Positions 26,299 to 38,916 of a stretch of DNA of 64,000 nt are shown one piece after another. The notes under the pieces were generated by a model. It searched no databases. It saw nothing but the letters and a program-made list of their open reading frames with translations, and was not told the DNA's origin. The stretch spans positions 7,449,201 to 7,513,200 of the forward strand of contig OX345638.1 of assembly GCA_947044365.1 (NCBI GenBank). The letters are read 5' to 3'. The position numbers and the translations under genes were made by a program. Position 1 is the stretch's first letter; each line of letters opens with the position of its first letter. The stretch is from Petrosia ficiformis (Eukaryota; Porifera; Demospongiae; Haplosclerida; Petrosiidae).

Positions 26299-29200
26299 TT
26301 AAAACCACGACACAGAATCTACATGTGGTATGGTACCCAGTGTTATGAGAAGAAGAACAAGGAACGCAAACCCCAATACTAGAGAAGGATACATCGGAAC
26401 AAATGCCAACTTTGCCTGTGGAAGAAAAGATAGTTAAATTTGATCTACATGTAACTTTCGAAAAGGGACAATTTTCCACAAATACAGTATATGTCAATAA
26501 AAAGTCACCACACAGTAACAGTAATTAGCTTAGTTCTACAGTTTCTACTGTCACTATTGTATAGTAATTATTGTCTCACTGGTGTTCAATTGACAAGTAC
26601 ATGTATATCAATTACTGTTAAACGTACTGTTGAAGTACTGTAGTGTCGAAATGAAACTACTGAGTTACTGTACTGTATGGTGACATTTTTATTGCAATAT
26701 TGATGAAATGCTTACTGCTTGGTGTACTGCCATTTTGTACAGGAAGTCAATGAAATTTGGTATTCAGGAAGAGCTATTATTATTCATCTTAAATACCGCA
26801 TTTAATTTACTTCTTATATAAAATGGCAGAATGGCTCATGATTGAAGGTAAGTCTTTAATTTGCAGGAAAAGTGTCCCTTTCGAAATTAGGTCACAATTA
26901 ACATTTAATGCTACTAGTGATAATTAACTGCTCCATCTGGCCCTAAGAGAGAACTGAATAAGACACGTTTGGGGACAATGGTGTGCCATATGAGCTTATC
27001 AAAAACTCTGATGTACATGTACATGTATACATACATGTAGGTGTATTGCTGTTGTTTTAGTTTGACAATGATGATCACTTTTAGCCAACTAAGAGTACCA
27101 TTATTGCCCATTTTTCATTTTAGTTACTTATAGTTATTGCAATAGACTTGTAATTTAGTTTAGTTAACTAAAAGTCACAATGCCAAAAAGGGTTTTAGTT
27201 ATTGTCACCAGGCCTGGGGTCGATTATGATTGTAATCGTAATCAATTACAATCAATTACACTTTTTCCTGTAATCATAATCACAAAGGTTTAGTTCAGTG
27301 TAATCATAATCATGCATCATAATTATTGTAATCACTAGTGATTACAGTGATGTTTAGCTGCAGTCTGATAAGCTATTTGAAATGACTATGTTCATTCGAT
27401 GTAACACTAATTTTGATTAAATTTACTTATAACTTATACAAATAAAATACTGGACTACATATTGTATTGTATTGTATTGTATCAAAGGCCAAAGGCACAT
27501 GACTTTCGCTTGTGACTAGATCCTAACATATTGTATAATTATTGTATTGCAATGAATGTAATCGTAATCACAGACCTGTAATTGTAATCATAATCATAAT
27601 CATTGTATTTTTCATAATCATAATTAGCATATGTACTCATGCTGTAATCATAATCGTAATCGTAATCACATTAGTGTAATCAACCCCAGGCCTGGTTATA
27701 ACTATAGTTAACTAATGTGTATTGTAATCACTACCTACCACTTGATACTAATACAGTTAATGGAAAATAGGCTTAGTTCAACACCTAATGTGCACAAATA
27801 CATCTTTGCTTACATTGTATCTTGTTGCATCTGTAAAGTTGAGGAACATTTGGAGTTCCAGATCAGGTGTTTCTGTGTAGACAAACGGACGAGACGATAT
27901 CTCAAGACCAAGTTTGCAAAGTCCTTTCCCAACTCCAGTAAGACGTGTAGCCTGAAAACAGAGGAGAATATTAGATATTGTATGAATATTAATTTAATTG
28001 GATCAATTATTACCATCCATCATTGGATGATTCTTTCAATTAACTTACAGTCTCTGATAATATTATGTACTATCACCATTGACTACAGTGTACTTGAAGT
28101 GTATTACACAGTATTACACCTTAGTACTATGCTACATGTATCACATATAAATGTAAAGGGAATTACAGTACAGAGTAGTACTATAACTACTATCACCGTA
28201 GAAAGCTTTTTTTGGTAACATACATAGTATTACATACACACATACATACGTACATACATACGTACATATATACATACATATATATACACACGTATATACA
28301 TGTACATACATACATACATACATATACACACGTATATACATGTACAGTACATACATACATACGTACATACATAATACATACATACATACATATATACATA
28401 CATACGTATACACACACACACATACACACATACATGTATGTATAATAACCACTTTTAGTTACAGTTACATGTATAGTATGACTAGTATTTATTACCAGTA
28501 GTACAGGAAATGCTGTAGCTATTAGCCATTGAGCAATGTTGAAGAACCCCAATACTATATTCTCAGTATGATCACGATCTGTTTTCACAAGATTACGATA
28601 AGCTGAAAATAACACAATGAAGATATAATATATACATATAATTTAATGATAGTGATTATAAAAATTGTTGCCTAATTTGTGAACACCACAACATAATAAT
28701 TTTGAAGAAACGTTTATTTACAAATACTCACTATTGAGCCACTTTATACAGGAAGCTAACTGGTCTTCCTGAATACTAAACTGAATAGAGCATTGACTTG
28801 CTGTGCAAAATGACTAAATAGTGAATGTTCAAAATTATTATATGCCACAAGTGTGGTTTTCCTTTTAAAAATGTTTTTATTATTCTTTAGTAGTGATGCA
28901 CCGATAATCGGATCGACCATTCTATCGACCGATATATTACAGTCAAACTGGGAATCGGATATCGGTTAAAAGCTTCCATACCGATAGAAAAGCAGTCACG
29001 TGTTTTCGCGCATGCGCATTATGCATTTGTCCTTGACCTTACACATGCACAGCATGCAGCTGAGAATCAAGATGACGAAAACGTCCAGAATATGTAACTC
29101 TTTTTACAGTCGCTGAGGACACTCGCTATGCTGTTTGCAACGAGTGCAAAACATCTGTGGCTCGTGGTGGAAAGAGCACAAAGACTTTTAATACAACAAA

Positions 29201-32200
29201 TTTCATATGCATCTATCAAAAAATTGGGGAATTCATAGCACTGGATTGTCAACCGTTATCTGTTGTAAGTGATGTTGGTTTCGTGCGTTAATTACATACT
29301 GATACATTATTTTTTTAAATATCTTTTGAATAAAATATTGGATCGACTATCGGTATCGGCAGATGTTAAGTAACCATTATCGGTTATCGGAATATTGGTG
29401 AAAAAGGCCTATCGGTGCATCACTATTCTTTAGGCTCATTAAAAGGAGTAACTAAAGTATTCATTATAGGGTAATTTTGGCTAGTTTAACTATGTATAAT
29501 AAGTGACTGCCGAAAAATGGTGGATTTTCTGCAGATAAGAAAGTAGAGGAATTATGGATACAGTGAATTGAACTGCATCAGCTACTCCAGGGTATGCAGA
29601 CGTTCTTCTACAGCTATTTTCATGCTTTTTGATATGTTTAGAAGATGTATAGTATAAGTCAATAAAATGTCACCATACAATAACAGTAATTACCTTAGTT
29701 CTACTGTCAGTATAGCATAGTAATTACTGTCTCACTACTGTGGTGTTCAATTGAAACTACTGTTGAACTACTGTTACTGCATGGTGACATTTTATTGACA
29801 TATACTGTATTAACTATTAAAAGTCCTTTCCGATATGTTTTTGTGATTACAGACAGATGGACACAACCAATTGCTAGCCCCTTGCACGGTATACTGCACA
29901 GGGTAATTAGGTATGTCCAGATGTAGTTGTTTCTCTGCTTCCTCCCTCCTTCTTAGTCTATAATTAATAAATCCTCTTTGTTTTCCTCCCTCCTATAATC
30001 ATTTCATGAAATCAATAACTCACAAGCAATAACATTCCCAACAAATATAAAGACAATTAAAGTCGTCACAAAAGCCAGTTTTCCATTTAATACTTTCAAG
30101 AACTCATAAACATGATATATTTCCTATTGAAAAAGAAAAGAATAATTAATAGAGATACCCAGACACAGACAAATACATACTGTACACACACATACATATA
30201 CATAGGCACAGACACACACAGACAGTCACAGAGAGAGAGACACACATACATGTATATGTACATGTACATACACATACATGTACATACACAGACACACACA
30301 TACACATGTACATACAAGTACACACAGACACAGACACACATACATGTACATGTACACAGACAGACACATATACACACACAGCAGAGTGTTTGGTGTGCCA
30401 TATGAAGTTATCAAAAACACTGACACAGACAGACAGACAGAGACACACACTCACCTTACAAGCCTCATTGAGTGACTTATAAGCTTTGTTCTGAACTTTA
30501 TCTTTAATATTTTCAATATAAAATATGATAAGTTGACATTGTGAGGAGTAGTTTATCACCACGGCGATATATAACAGATCAAAAAATATAAACCCCCAAA
30601 AAGAAGATGCAACAAAGAAATAATGAAGAGCACGATATTGTTCAGAAGGACTGAAACAGAGAAGAAACACAAGACATAACTATATGTACATAAATACATA
30701 CATACATACATACATGTACATATATGTACATATATATGTACATACATACACATGTACATACATACATGTACATATATACATGTACATACATACATACATA
30801 CATACATACATACATACATACATGTACATTACGTACATGTACATACATGTACGTACATTATGTTCTTTATTATGATTCAATAATGAACTCACATTTTCAA
30901 GGTTGGTTGGTTACTATTAGATTCACTCTTTATAAACCATTCTATATATGTAGAGTCCTCGTCTAAGCCAAGAGCAAACATGCGTAATATACTAACACCA
31001 AATGAGAATATGAACCAGATAATGCCAGACACAAAGAAACCCCTAGGAACAAAAAGAGAGTAACTTCCGCTAAAATCAAATTAACTTATTACATTGCCAT
31101 GTGATATGGTATTGCAATTTGTTCACATTCTTATGTGATGACCTTATATATATATGTACTATAGTGTATAGTTTAATGTCATAAGGTTAATACATGATTA
31201 TACTGTAACTCAATAGCTTATATGTAATATAGTGTATAGTTTAATGTCATAAGGTTAATACATGATAACTTATATGTACTATAGTGTATAGTTTAATGTC
31301 ATAAGGTTAATACATGATTATACTGTAACTCAATAGCTTATATGTAATATAGTGTATAGTTTAATGTCATAAGGTTAATACATGATAACTTATATGTACT
31401 ATATTGTATAGTTTAATGTCATATACATGATTATACTGTAACTCAATAGCTTATATGTAATATAGTGTATAGTTTAATGTCATAAGGTTAATACATGATA
31501 ACTTATATGTACTATATTGTATAGTTTAATGTCATATACATGATTATACTGTAACTCAATACATGTAACTTATTAATAATACTCACAATAAAATGAAAAC
31601 TGGTTTCTTACGAGATTTGTGCATGTTTGTATAATTATAGCTCAAAAATACCTGAAAATTAAATATACATGTATGATAGATATTTAGTGGATGGAAAAAT
31701 GAATGAATGGATAGATGGATGAATGGGTGGATGGATGGATGGATGGGTGGATGGATGGATGGGTGTTAGATGGATGGATGGATGGATGGGTGAATGGATG
31801 GATGGATGGATGGATGGATGGATAGATGGATGAATGGATGGATGGATGGATGAATGGATTGATGGATGGATGGATGGATGAATGAATAGATGGATGAATA
31901 CAGTGTACATGAAGAAATTGAGATGGGAAGAGCTATACATGTACAAATTACTACTAATTTACAGTTTCTGATAATGATGAAATGTGTTCTGATTCAGACC
32001 ATCTCAAGATATAAAAAGCTCCCAAGTAAGCAGTTATTATCAGGCCATATGAAATTATATCATTGGTGAAGATATGTTGATCACATTGTAAAATAGAATA
32101 GTTACCAACTGTTCTGGGAGCATTTGACTGCAAACGAGAGGAATAAATATCTTTGAATGTATGTATGTATGTATATGTTATATCATGCAACGAGTGCTGT

Positions 32201-35200
32201 ATCACATTTATAATCACCAAGCCCGAGGGCCATAGGCCCGGGGGCGAGGTGATTATAAATGTGATACAGCACGAGTGGGCGTGATATAACAAATATATGT
32301 TATGATGAAGCCACACTACGGCACACTGTGCATGGTCAGAACGTACAGTACTACAAGGCTTGAATAGTTAGGCAAGACTTGAAAAGATGGAAAAATCAAA
32401 GTCTACATCTGGTAAAAGGAAACTGTCGCTTTCTTTAAAAAAATCAGTTTAAGAAGACTTCCAAAGAGGAATTAAGGGAGATGACATTGTCACAAGTGCC
32501 AAATAACACTTCAATGAATGAACACTCGTTGGGCAATTAAAAATTTTACTGACTGGTTTGCTGCTCACAATAGAGATGCTACCGATGATGATCTTTGCCC
32601 AGAAGAAGTCCTGTCTCCCTCCTGTACCACTGATTTGCTTAATAGATGGTTGTATGTATTTATATCAGAAACTGATGCAGACTATTGCCAGTTTCCACCT
32701 GACACTAACAGTGGATTTACTCCTTTGAAGAACAAGAATTAGACATTTTTCATTTATTCCTTTCCACTTATTTTTTCTGTATAATACTCTGTTTTATATA
32801 ATCATCTTATTATGTCAATTCACTTATGATGGCTTCAAAGGTGCTAACTAACTAGTGCATGTATCAGGGTTATGCATGTATGTTATATATACATGTACTA
32901 TGTGTTATATCTACATGCACTGAGTGCAATGTATCACCAGTGAGAAGCTTTGAAGTGTGGCTTCATCATGATATATGTATGTATGTACATGTATGTATGT
33001 ATGTATGTATGTATGTATGTATGTATGTATGTATGTACACATGTATGTATGTGTGTATGTATGTATGTATGTATGTATGTATGTATGTATGTATGTATGT
33101 ATGTATGTATGTATGTGCTGTACATGTATTTATGTATGTATGTAAGTAGGTAGCATGTATTCACTTACATTACTTCTGGAGAAACAGGTTACAATTTGAG
33201 CCGCACAAGCGAACATTAACATGAGGATAATGAACAATGGATATATGATGTTACATACTTTTAGACAGTAATGATCATGTTTAGTACGAAACTTCCTCCA
33301 GCCAATCTAAAAATGGTAGGTATAGATCTATTAGTAAGGTATTGTGACTTAACTATAACTAAAACCTCTTCTAGTAAGGTATTGTGAGTTAACTATAACT
33401 AAAACCTCTTCTAGTAAGGTATTGTGAGTTAACTATAACTAAAACCTCTTTTAGTAAGGTATTGTGAGTTAACTATAACTAAAACCTCTTTTAGTAAGGT
33501 ATTGTGAGTTAACTATAACTAAAACCCCTTTTAGTAAGGTATTGTGAGTTAACTATAACTAAAACCTCTTTTAGTAAGGTATTGTGAGTTAACTATAACT
33601 AAAACCCCTTTTAGTAAGGTATTGTGAGTTAACTATAACTAAAACCTCTTTTAGTAAGGTATTGTGAGTTAACTATAACTAAAACCCCTTTTAGTAAGGT
33701 ATTGTGAGTTAACTATAACTAAAACCTCTTTTAGTAAGGTATTGTGAGTTAACTATAACTATAACCCCTTTTAGTAAGGTATTGTGAGTTAACTATAACT
33801 AAAACCTCTTTTAGTAAGGTATTGTGAGTTAACTATAACTAAAACCTCTTTTAGTAAGGTATTGTGAGTTAACTATAACTAAAACCTCTTTTAGTAAGGT
33901 ATTGTGAGTTAACTATAACTAAAACCTCTTTTAGTAAGGTATTGTGAGTTAACTATAACTAAAACCTCTTTTAGTAAGGTATTGTGAGTTAACTATAACT
34001 AAAACCCCTTTTAGTAAGGTATTGTGAGTTAACTATAACTAAAACCTCTTTTAGTAAGGTATTGTGAGTTAACTATAACTATAACCCCTTTTAGTAAGGT
34101 ATTGTGAGTTAACTATAACTAAAACCTCTTTTAGTAAGGTATTGTGAGTTAACTATAACTAAAACCTCTTTTAGTAAGGTATTGTGAGTTAACTATAACT
34201 AAAACCTCTTTTAGTAAGGTATTGTGAGTTAACTATAACTAAAACCTCTTTTAGTAAGGTATTGTGAGTTAACTATAACTAAAACCTCTTTTAGTAAGGT
34301 ATTGTGAGTTAACTATAACTAAATTACAGGTCTATTGTAAAACCCATAACTAACTAAAATTGAAATAGTACGTACATGTAGTTATTAAAACTTTTTCAGC
34401 AAGACACATTACTATTTCAGCTAACAATACTAAAACCTCTTTTAGTAAGGTATTGTGAGTTAACTATAACTAAAACCCCTTTTAGTAAGGTATTGTGAGT
34501 TAACTATAACTAAAACCTCTTTTAGTAAGGTATTGTGAGTTAACTATAACTATAACCCCTTTTAGTAAGGTATTGTGAGTTAACTATAACTAAAACCTCT
34601 TTTAGTAAGGTATTGTGAGTTAACTATAACTAAAACCTCTTTTAGTAAGGTATTGTGAGTTAACTATAACTAAAACCTCTTTTAGTAAGGTATTGTGAGT
34701 TAACTATAACTAAAACCTCTTTTAGTAAGGTATTGTGAGTTAACTATAACTAAAACCTCTTTTAGTAAGGTATTGTGAGTTAACTATAACTAAATTACAG
34801 GTCTATTGTAAAACCCATAACTAACTAAAATTGAAATAGTACGTACATGTAGTTATTAAAACTTTTTCAGCAAGACACATTACTATTTCAGCTAACAATA
34901 CTAAAACCTCTTTTAGTAAGGTACTGGTTACTTTAACCCTTATTTGGTTACAGGAGTTTCAATGCTGTATTGATAATAAATATTATGCTTGTGAGCTATA
35001 AATTATTGTAAATTCTCATTCAATTATCAAACAAAGGAAAAAAGTTATTTGTACTTATAATAACGAAATTAATAACAAATAATAGATGAGAAATAAATTT
35101 TTTAAAAACATTTGTGTATATATATATATAATTTATATATACACAAATGTCTCGAAGCCTCGTGCTTTATGAGCTTCTCGACCCCACCCCTCGTGCTATA

Positions 35201-38200
35201 TTTTCCATACAACACTTGCACCGGTGCTTTAACTAATACATATATTATATATATATATATTATATAATATATATATATATAATATACACAAATGTTTTTA
35301 AAAATCTATTTGTTATTATAAGTACAAAGTTGTGGAATTTGTAACGAATTAAGGGTTAAAATAATCGGTTCATTTTCACAATGTATTGTGAGTTAACTAT
35401 AACTAAATTACAGGTCTATTGCAAAAATCATAACTAACTAAAATTGAAATAGGGTAGTATTTGGTCTTCCTTTAGTTATCAAAACTTCTTCATTAAGACA
35501 AATATACTATTTCAGCTAACAACACTAATAAAGTGGAATCATTAGATGATCATTAACATTATTAAAAATCAATCATTAGATTATATTATTATATAACTAA
35601 TCATCCTAGACATTATATAATCTTACTCACCACTTTTAGTAAAAAGTTGTAAGGACGTAGAATATATTTCTTGCAAAGATCAAGAGCTCTTGTAGTCGAT
35701 GGCTCATCCCAGCCAAAATTTTCACTACCCTACAAGACGGGAGGAAATAAAAACAAATCAGATGTGATAATAATGATTAGCGAAAAATCATTACACTTTG
35801 AACAATATATCATACTGATATATGAAGGGCAGTGTCTTCAACTACTAGGATTTTATGAAACTATTACAATGAACACAGATTATGAAAGTTACACTAAAAG
35901 TATGGAAAGTGCACATGCTTTAACTAAAAACATCGAAAGTGTCTTTCAGTAGTAGCTCTGCATCTAGTAAAGTCTCTAGTAGTGAGTCTACAGCTAGTGA
36001 AGAAGTATATTAGGTGTACTGGCATTGTTAGGGTTATATCAAGATATGTTTCTTCTCACTCAAGCCAGTAATTATTGTATTCTGTAAGAATGGCTATCCT
36101 TATATGAAGTGACAACCCATATTTGGCTATATGGTTTAACTCATGACTCAACTATGATTACATGTAAATTACCATGACTCAGCAGATATATCTATGAATA
36201 TGATTTGTAATGCTATGTATAAACTCACTGGGTAAGTTAATAAACGGTGGTGTGGAAACAGCTAGTCATGCAGGACATTTTCCGATAATCTAGAAGAATG
36301 TCCCATAAATTGAAACTGAGCTGTATACAAAGTATATGGGGAGCAAGACAAGAGTGGTGAAAGTAGACCAAAATGTCTGGTAATTGGCTCGCTATTTCCA
36401 AAACTCCTCTTTTATAAAAAATATCTTTCTTTATAATAATTATAATTTATGACGTAATTACTCACTAGTGTTTCAAAGTCTCCTGATTCTATAAAACTAG
36501 ATGTAAATCTACCATCTATAACAACTTCTGAGTCCTGTTGACTAGTAACACTTGAGCCACGGCTAGGTAAGTCAATAACATCAAATTCCTCACCTCCTGT
36601 TTCTCTGAAAGGGAAAAAAAGGAGAAAGATTTAAAGTTTAAAATTACTGGACGCCCGGGATTGTCTGATTCCATGACAGGTAATCTCAACCAATAAACTT
36701 CCACAGAAGATCAACTGTTACATGCACATACATGTACATGTACACACGAGTAGTTAGTTTTACTGAAGGTATATAAACAGTTTTACAACAGTGTCTTCCA
36801 CACAAGATAGGAACAGAAGAAGCGAAAAATTCAATATAACAAGCAAATCCAAGCCAGGATCACTGAATTGAAGCAACTTCCCATTTGATGCAATACTACA
36901 TGTATGACCCCAGTATCACCAGATTCCCATTCCAATACTATGATCAAAGTATCACCAGATTCCCATTCCAATACTATGACCCCAGTATCACCAGATTCCC
37001 ATTCCAATACTATGACCCCAGTATCACCAGATTCCCATTCCAATACTATGACCCCAGTATCACCAGATTCCCATTCCAATACTATGAACCCAGCATCACC
37101 AGATTCCCATTCCAATACTATGACCCCACGATCACCAGATTCCTATTCCAATACTATGAACCCAGGATCACACGATCCTATTCCAATACTCTAACCACTA
37201 GGCCACTAGAGCCTGGGCAGAAGAACAATTATATAAAGATCAAATATCACTTAGTTTGCTAAATGGCATACCACAGTACTAATGCTGAATACTATACAAG
37301 TATAACACTCTATAAAGTATACTTAGATTGGTATCATCATCATCACTATTATAATACAGCTTACTGTTAACATTTACTGTACCAAGATTTGCTAGAATCC
37401 CCCCCCCCCCCATGGAAGTTAGCTTACCAATTGCATCAACTCTACATGTCCATCCAACTCCCCACTTCATTCAACAATTCCAAGAATCTCCCAATTATCA
37501 ATTTTTGTCCCCCTAAATGAAGACTGTATTACGCCCATTAAAGCTATAACTAACTGATGGAGAGTATAAATCCATCATCTGTCATTTTGAACCCAGGATC
37601 ACTTGATTCCCAGTTAGGTGCTCTAACCATTAGGCCATTGGAGCTTAGGCAGATAAGCAAGTATAAATACTAGTTCAAATATCTGGTTTTGTTGTCTCTA
37701 AATATAAATTGACAAAGATGTTATTATGGTTACCTGTGAGTGTACAAGGTGTAAGGTCGAGAACGGCGTTGATTGCTTGTGGTATGGGTTGGTTGGCGGG
37801 GACTACGTTCAGAAACCTGTTTCTTTGAGTCTTGTCTGTTATCAGAGTTTCTGCCACCTCCTGTGTGTGCATGTGTGTGTGTATATGGATGAGAGTATGT
37901 GTATCAGAGATATCTAGAGCTACATGTAGTATACATGTAAGTGACATACTATAAAAACTGTATACATGAGAAAGATGTTACTGTCAATGTGTCAAAATAA
38001 ACTATAACTTGTTTATATCAAAAGAATCAAGACAGATTGACAACAGCTTGTGCTGTGAGTAGTATATACAGAAGTGTGGAAATAGTGAGCCAATTCAAAC
38101 ATTTCAGCCTATTTTCATCACTGCTTCCCATATACTTTGTATACAGCTCAGTTTCAATTTACAGGACATTCACTAGATTTATCAAACAATGTCCTGATCA

Positions 38201-38916
38201 CTGGCTATTTCCACACCCCTATGTACATTGTAGAATATAACCTTATAACTTGAGTGCATGAAAAATCCTGATTTTATATACATGTACATGTACTTAGCTC
38301 TCACAACAAAAGACAATAAACCTAATATCATAGGACAAACCCAAGCAGAATAATATAAATAAATGAATGATTCACTTTGTTGTCCATTATCAGGGCTACA
38401 CAAATAAATACATCAAAATGTACATTTCAGGGGTCCTAGATGCACTGTGTCAGATACACATTATAACATACACATGTACATAATTATAATCACATTTTCC
38501 ATTCATCCATTGATCCATTCATTCACCCATTCATCCATCCATTCATCCATTGGTCCATCGATCCATCCATCCATCCATCCATCCATCCATCCATCCATCC
38601 ATCCATCCATCCATCGATCCATCTATCGATCCATACATCCATCCATCTATCCATCGATCCACCCATCCATCCATTCATCCATCCATCCATTCATATATCC
38701 ATCCATCTATTCCACTCTTCACTTACCAGTCCATGAATTCCATTTCTTCTTCACAGTACTGACTACAGAGAGCTCATTCCCTTCTGAATTAGATCGGGCC
38801 CCATTACGACTCTCAGGTATGACCTCTATCTGAGGAACATCATCAGACTTCCCAAGAGTGGTACTCATTTCTTGGCTTACATCTAATAACGGTCTGTCCA
38901 AATTATTAATACTCAT
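26299..38916 (-). CDS. Seven-transmembrane protein, gustatory-receptor-like candidate
   Basis: Thirteen minus-strand exons, all GT-AG and phase-compatible: 38916-38727, 37860-37734, 36604-36466, 35729-35631, 33306-33169, 32127-31963, 31651-31587, 31042-30893, 30650-30455, 30123-30024, 28602-28496, 27951-27814, 26415-26299; about 576 aa. Residues 1-200 are hydrophilic and Ser-rich ([33 protein letters not shown]). Seven helices follow, at about 203-227, 254-272, 309-333, 363-391, 438-457, 476-493 and 546-567. The long loop before helix 7 ([20 protein letters not shown]) and a tail of about 10 residues ending SVSWF give the layout of insect-type gustatory receptor-like (GRL) proteins: cytoplasmic N-terminus, conserved loop before TM7, tiny C-terminus. 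I do not see the classic TYhhhhhQF motif, so GRL is only a candidate. No GPCR motif (DRY, NPxxY) is present. Exons 1-4 are duplicated at 60403-63214. Confidence 0.75.
26488..26700. mobile_element. MITE, GTCAATAAAA...family, copy 1
   Basis: Left TATGTCAATAAAAAGTCACC and right GGTGACATTTTTATTG are inverted. A second copy with better ends is at 29655-29812. Both are intronic in the 7TM gene. Confidence 0.75.
27208..27697. mobile_element. MITE with GCCTGGGGT ends and AATCATAATC repeats
   Basis: Left CCAGGCCTGGGGTCGATTA and right TAATCAACCCCAGGCCTGG are inverted termini. The interior is built of AATCGTAATCA-type repeats, and a TATTG run lies at 27465-27480. In an intron of the 7TM gene. Confidence 0.8.
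28220..28440. repeat. (CATA)n / (CACATA)n microsatellite
   Basis: About 220 bp of ACAT-type repeat; long open frames on both strands (YVCMYVC or HTYIHTY) are repeat artefacts. Confidence 0.95.
28891..29425 (+). mobile_element. hAT remnant with BED zinc-finger fragment
   Basis: Ends TAGTGATGCACCGATA and TATCGGTGCATCACTA are inverted, and the 8-bp TSD TTCTTTAG flanks both sides (28883-28890, 29426-29433). The interior at about 29100-29225 on the plus strand encodes [26 protein letters not shown], a BED-finger-like Cys pair typical of hAT transposases. The rest of the transposase is missing. Confidence 0.85.
29655..29812. mobile_element. MITE, GTCAATAAAA...family, copy 2
   Basis: AGTCAATAAAATGTCACCAT and ATGGTGACATTTTATTGAC are nearly perfect inverted ends; length about 158 bp. 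Confidence 0.85.
30160..30450. repeat. Compound CACAGA / TACATG microsatellite
   Basis: Mixed ACACAGACAC, ACATACATGTACATG and GAGA runs, intronic in the 7TM gene. Confidence 0.95.
30685..30860. repeat. (CATA)n / TACATGTACA microsatellite
   Basis: Nearly pure tetranucleotide repeat, intronic. Confidence 0.95.
31140..31570. repeat. Tandem array of a TTTAATGTCATAAGGTTAAT unit
   Basis: Seven or so copies of GTGTATAGTTTAATGTCATA, alternating with TGTAACTCAATAGC or directly with AACTTATATG. Single copies of the same unit occur at about 20935 and 22060-22150, so this is amplification of a dispersed repeat inside an intron. Confidence 0.85.
31685..31895. repeat. (GATG)n microsatellite
   Basis: About 210 bp of GGAT repeat with variants; intronic. 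Confidence 0.95.
32190..32290. repeat. Fold-back, GTGCTGTATCACATTTAT arms
   Basis: GTGCTGTATCACATTTATAA, TCACC and the inverse arm GGTGATTATAAATGTGATAC, AGCAC flank a GC-rich loop with CCCGAGGGCC and GGCCCGGGGG. Confidence 0.85.
32298..32972 (+). pseudogene. Fragment of a Crypton/KIAA1958-type recombinase N-terminal domain
   Basis: Plus strand, about 32440-32742: [20 protein letters not shown] then [20 protein letters not shown] and [17 protein letters not shown]. This fits the N-terminal SAM-like/core-binding region of DUF3504-type recombinases (NTxxxxxWAxxxFxxW). No catalytic half follows. The fragment is bounded by inverted TGATGAAGCCACAC (32305) and GTGTGGCTTCATCA (32955), so it may have been captured by a fold-back element. 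Confidence 0.6.
32973..33150. repeat. (TATG)n microsatellite
   Basis: About 175 bp of GTAT repeat, intronic. Confidence 0.95.
33340..34325. repeat. 40-bp minisatellite, about 25 copies
   Basis: The unit is AAAACCTCTTTTAGTAAGGT plus ATTGTGAGTTAACTATAACT. Variants are CCTCTT/CCCCTT and AAAACC/ATAACC. It lies in intron 4 of the 7TM gene. The AGTTAACTATAACT core is palindrome-like and occurs as scattered degenerate copies at 24.9, 25.4 and 27.1 kb. Confidence 0.95.
34430..34800. repeat. Second block of the 40-bp minisatellite
   Basis: Nine copies of the same unit. The spacers after both blocks (34325-34429 and 34797-34900: AAATTACAGGTCTATTGTAA and following) are almost identical, so a block plus spacer was duplicated. 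Confidence 0.95.
34926..35345. mobile_element. Opposed MITE ends flanking an AT-rich fold-back
   Basis: GGTTACTTTAACCCTTATTT on the left and AATTAAGGGTTAAAATAATC on the right are inverted, as are AAACATTTGTGTATATATAT and ATATACACAAATGTTTTTAA. The copy at 59575-60130 has the same layout with a different centre. Confidence 0.65.
36885..37225 (-). repeat. 36-bp minisatellite grown from a tRNA-like SINE
   Basis: Seven to eight tandem copies of CCCAGTATCACCAGATTCCC plus ATTCCAATACTATGAC. On the minus strand the right edge reads TGGCCTAGTGGTTAGAG (A-box-like) followed by a GGGTTCAT B-box-like element in each unit, so the repeat appears to be amplification of the anticodon-T-arm part of a tRNA-derived sequence. 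Only two units remain in the duplicate at 61440-61530. Confidence 0.7.
37594..37662 (-). repeat. tRNA-like SINE head
   Basis: Minus strand: TGGCCTAATGGTTAGAGCA (A box), then GATCCTGGGTTCAAAATG (B box), about 70 nt. Acceptor-stem pairing is poor, so it is a SINE or tRNA relic and not a functional tRNA. A copy lies at 61916-61982. Confidence 0.6.
38490..38710. repeat. (ATCC)n microsatellite
   Basis: CCAT repeat in intron 1 of the 7TM gene; the long PSIHPSIH frames are artefacts. The duplicate is at 62790-63005. Confidence 0.95.

Noticed and set aside
28141..28615. Long open frames of YVCMYVC / HTYIHTY type, also at 30.1-30.9, 33.0, 58.4 and 59.8 kb
   Set aside because: They are translations of CATA/TATG microsatellites, open on both strands and without splice or start context beyond the repeat.
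31659..31946. [12 protein letters not shown] reading frames, also at 38.5, 56.7 and 62.8 kb
   Set aside because: Products of (GATG)n/(ATCC)n simple repeats within introns.
36831..37194. Open frames with 12-residue repeats such as [12 protein letters not shown] and [12 protein letters not shown]
   Set aside because: The 36-bp minisatellite is a multiple of three and opens several frames on both strands; it lies in an intron and derives from a tRNA-like sequence.
37594..37662. Functional tRNA gene
   Set aside because: Only A- and B-box-like elements are kept; acceptor and anticodon stems do not pair well and there is no clear terminator.
26299..38916. Classical GPCR
   Set aside because: No DRY, NPxxY or conserved helix-3 cysteine pattern; long N-terminus without signal peptide and a tail of about ten residues.
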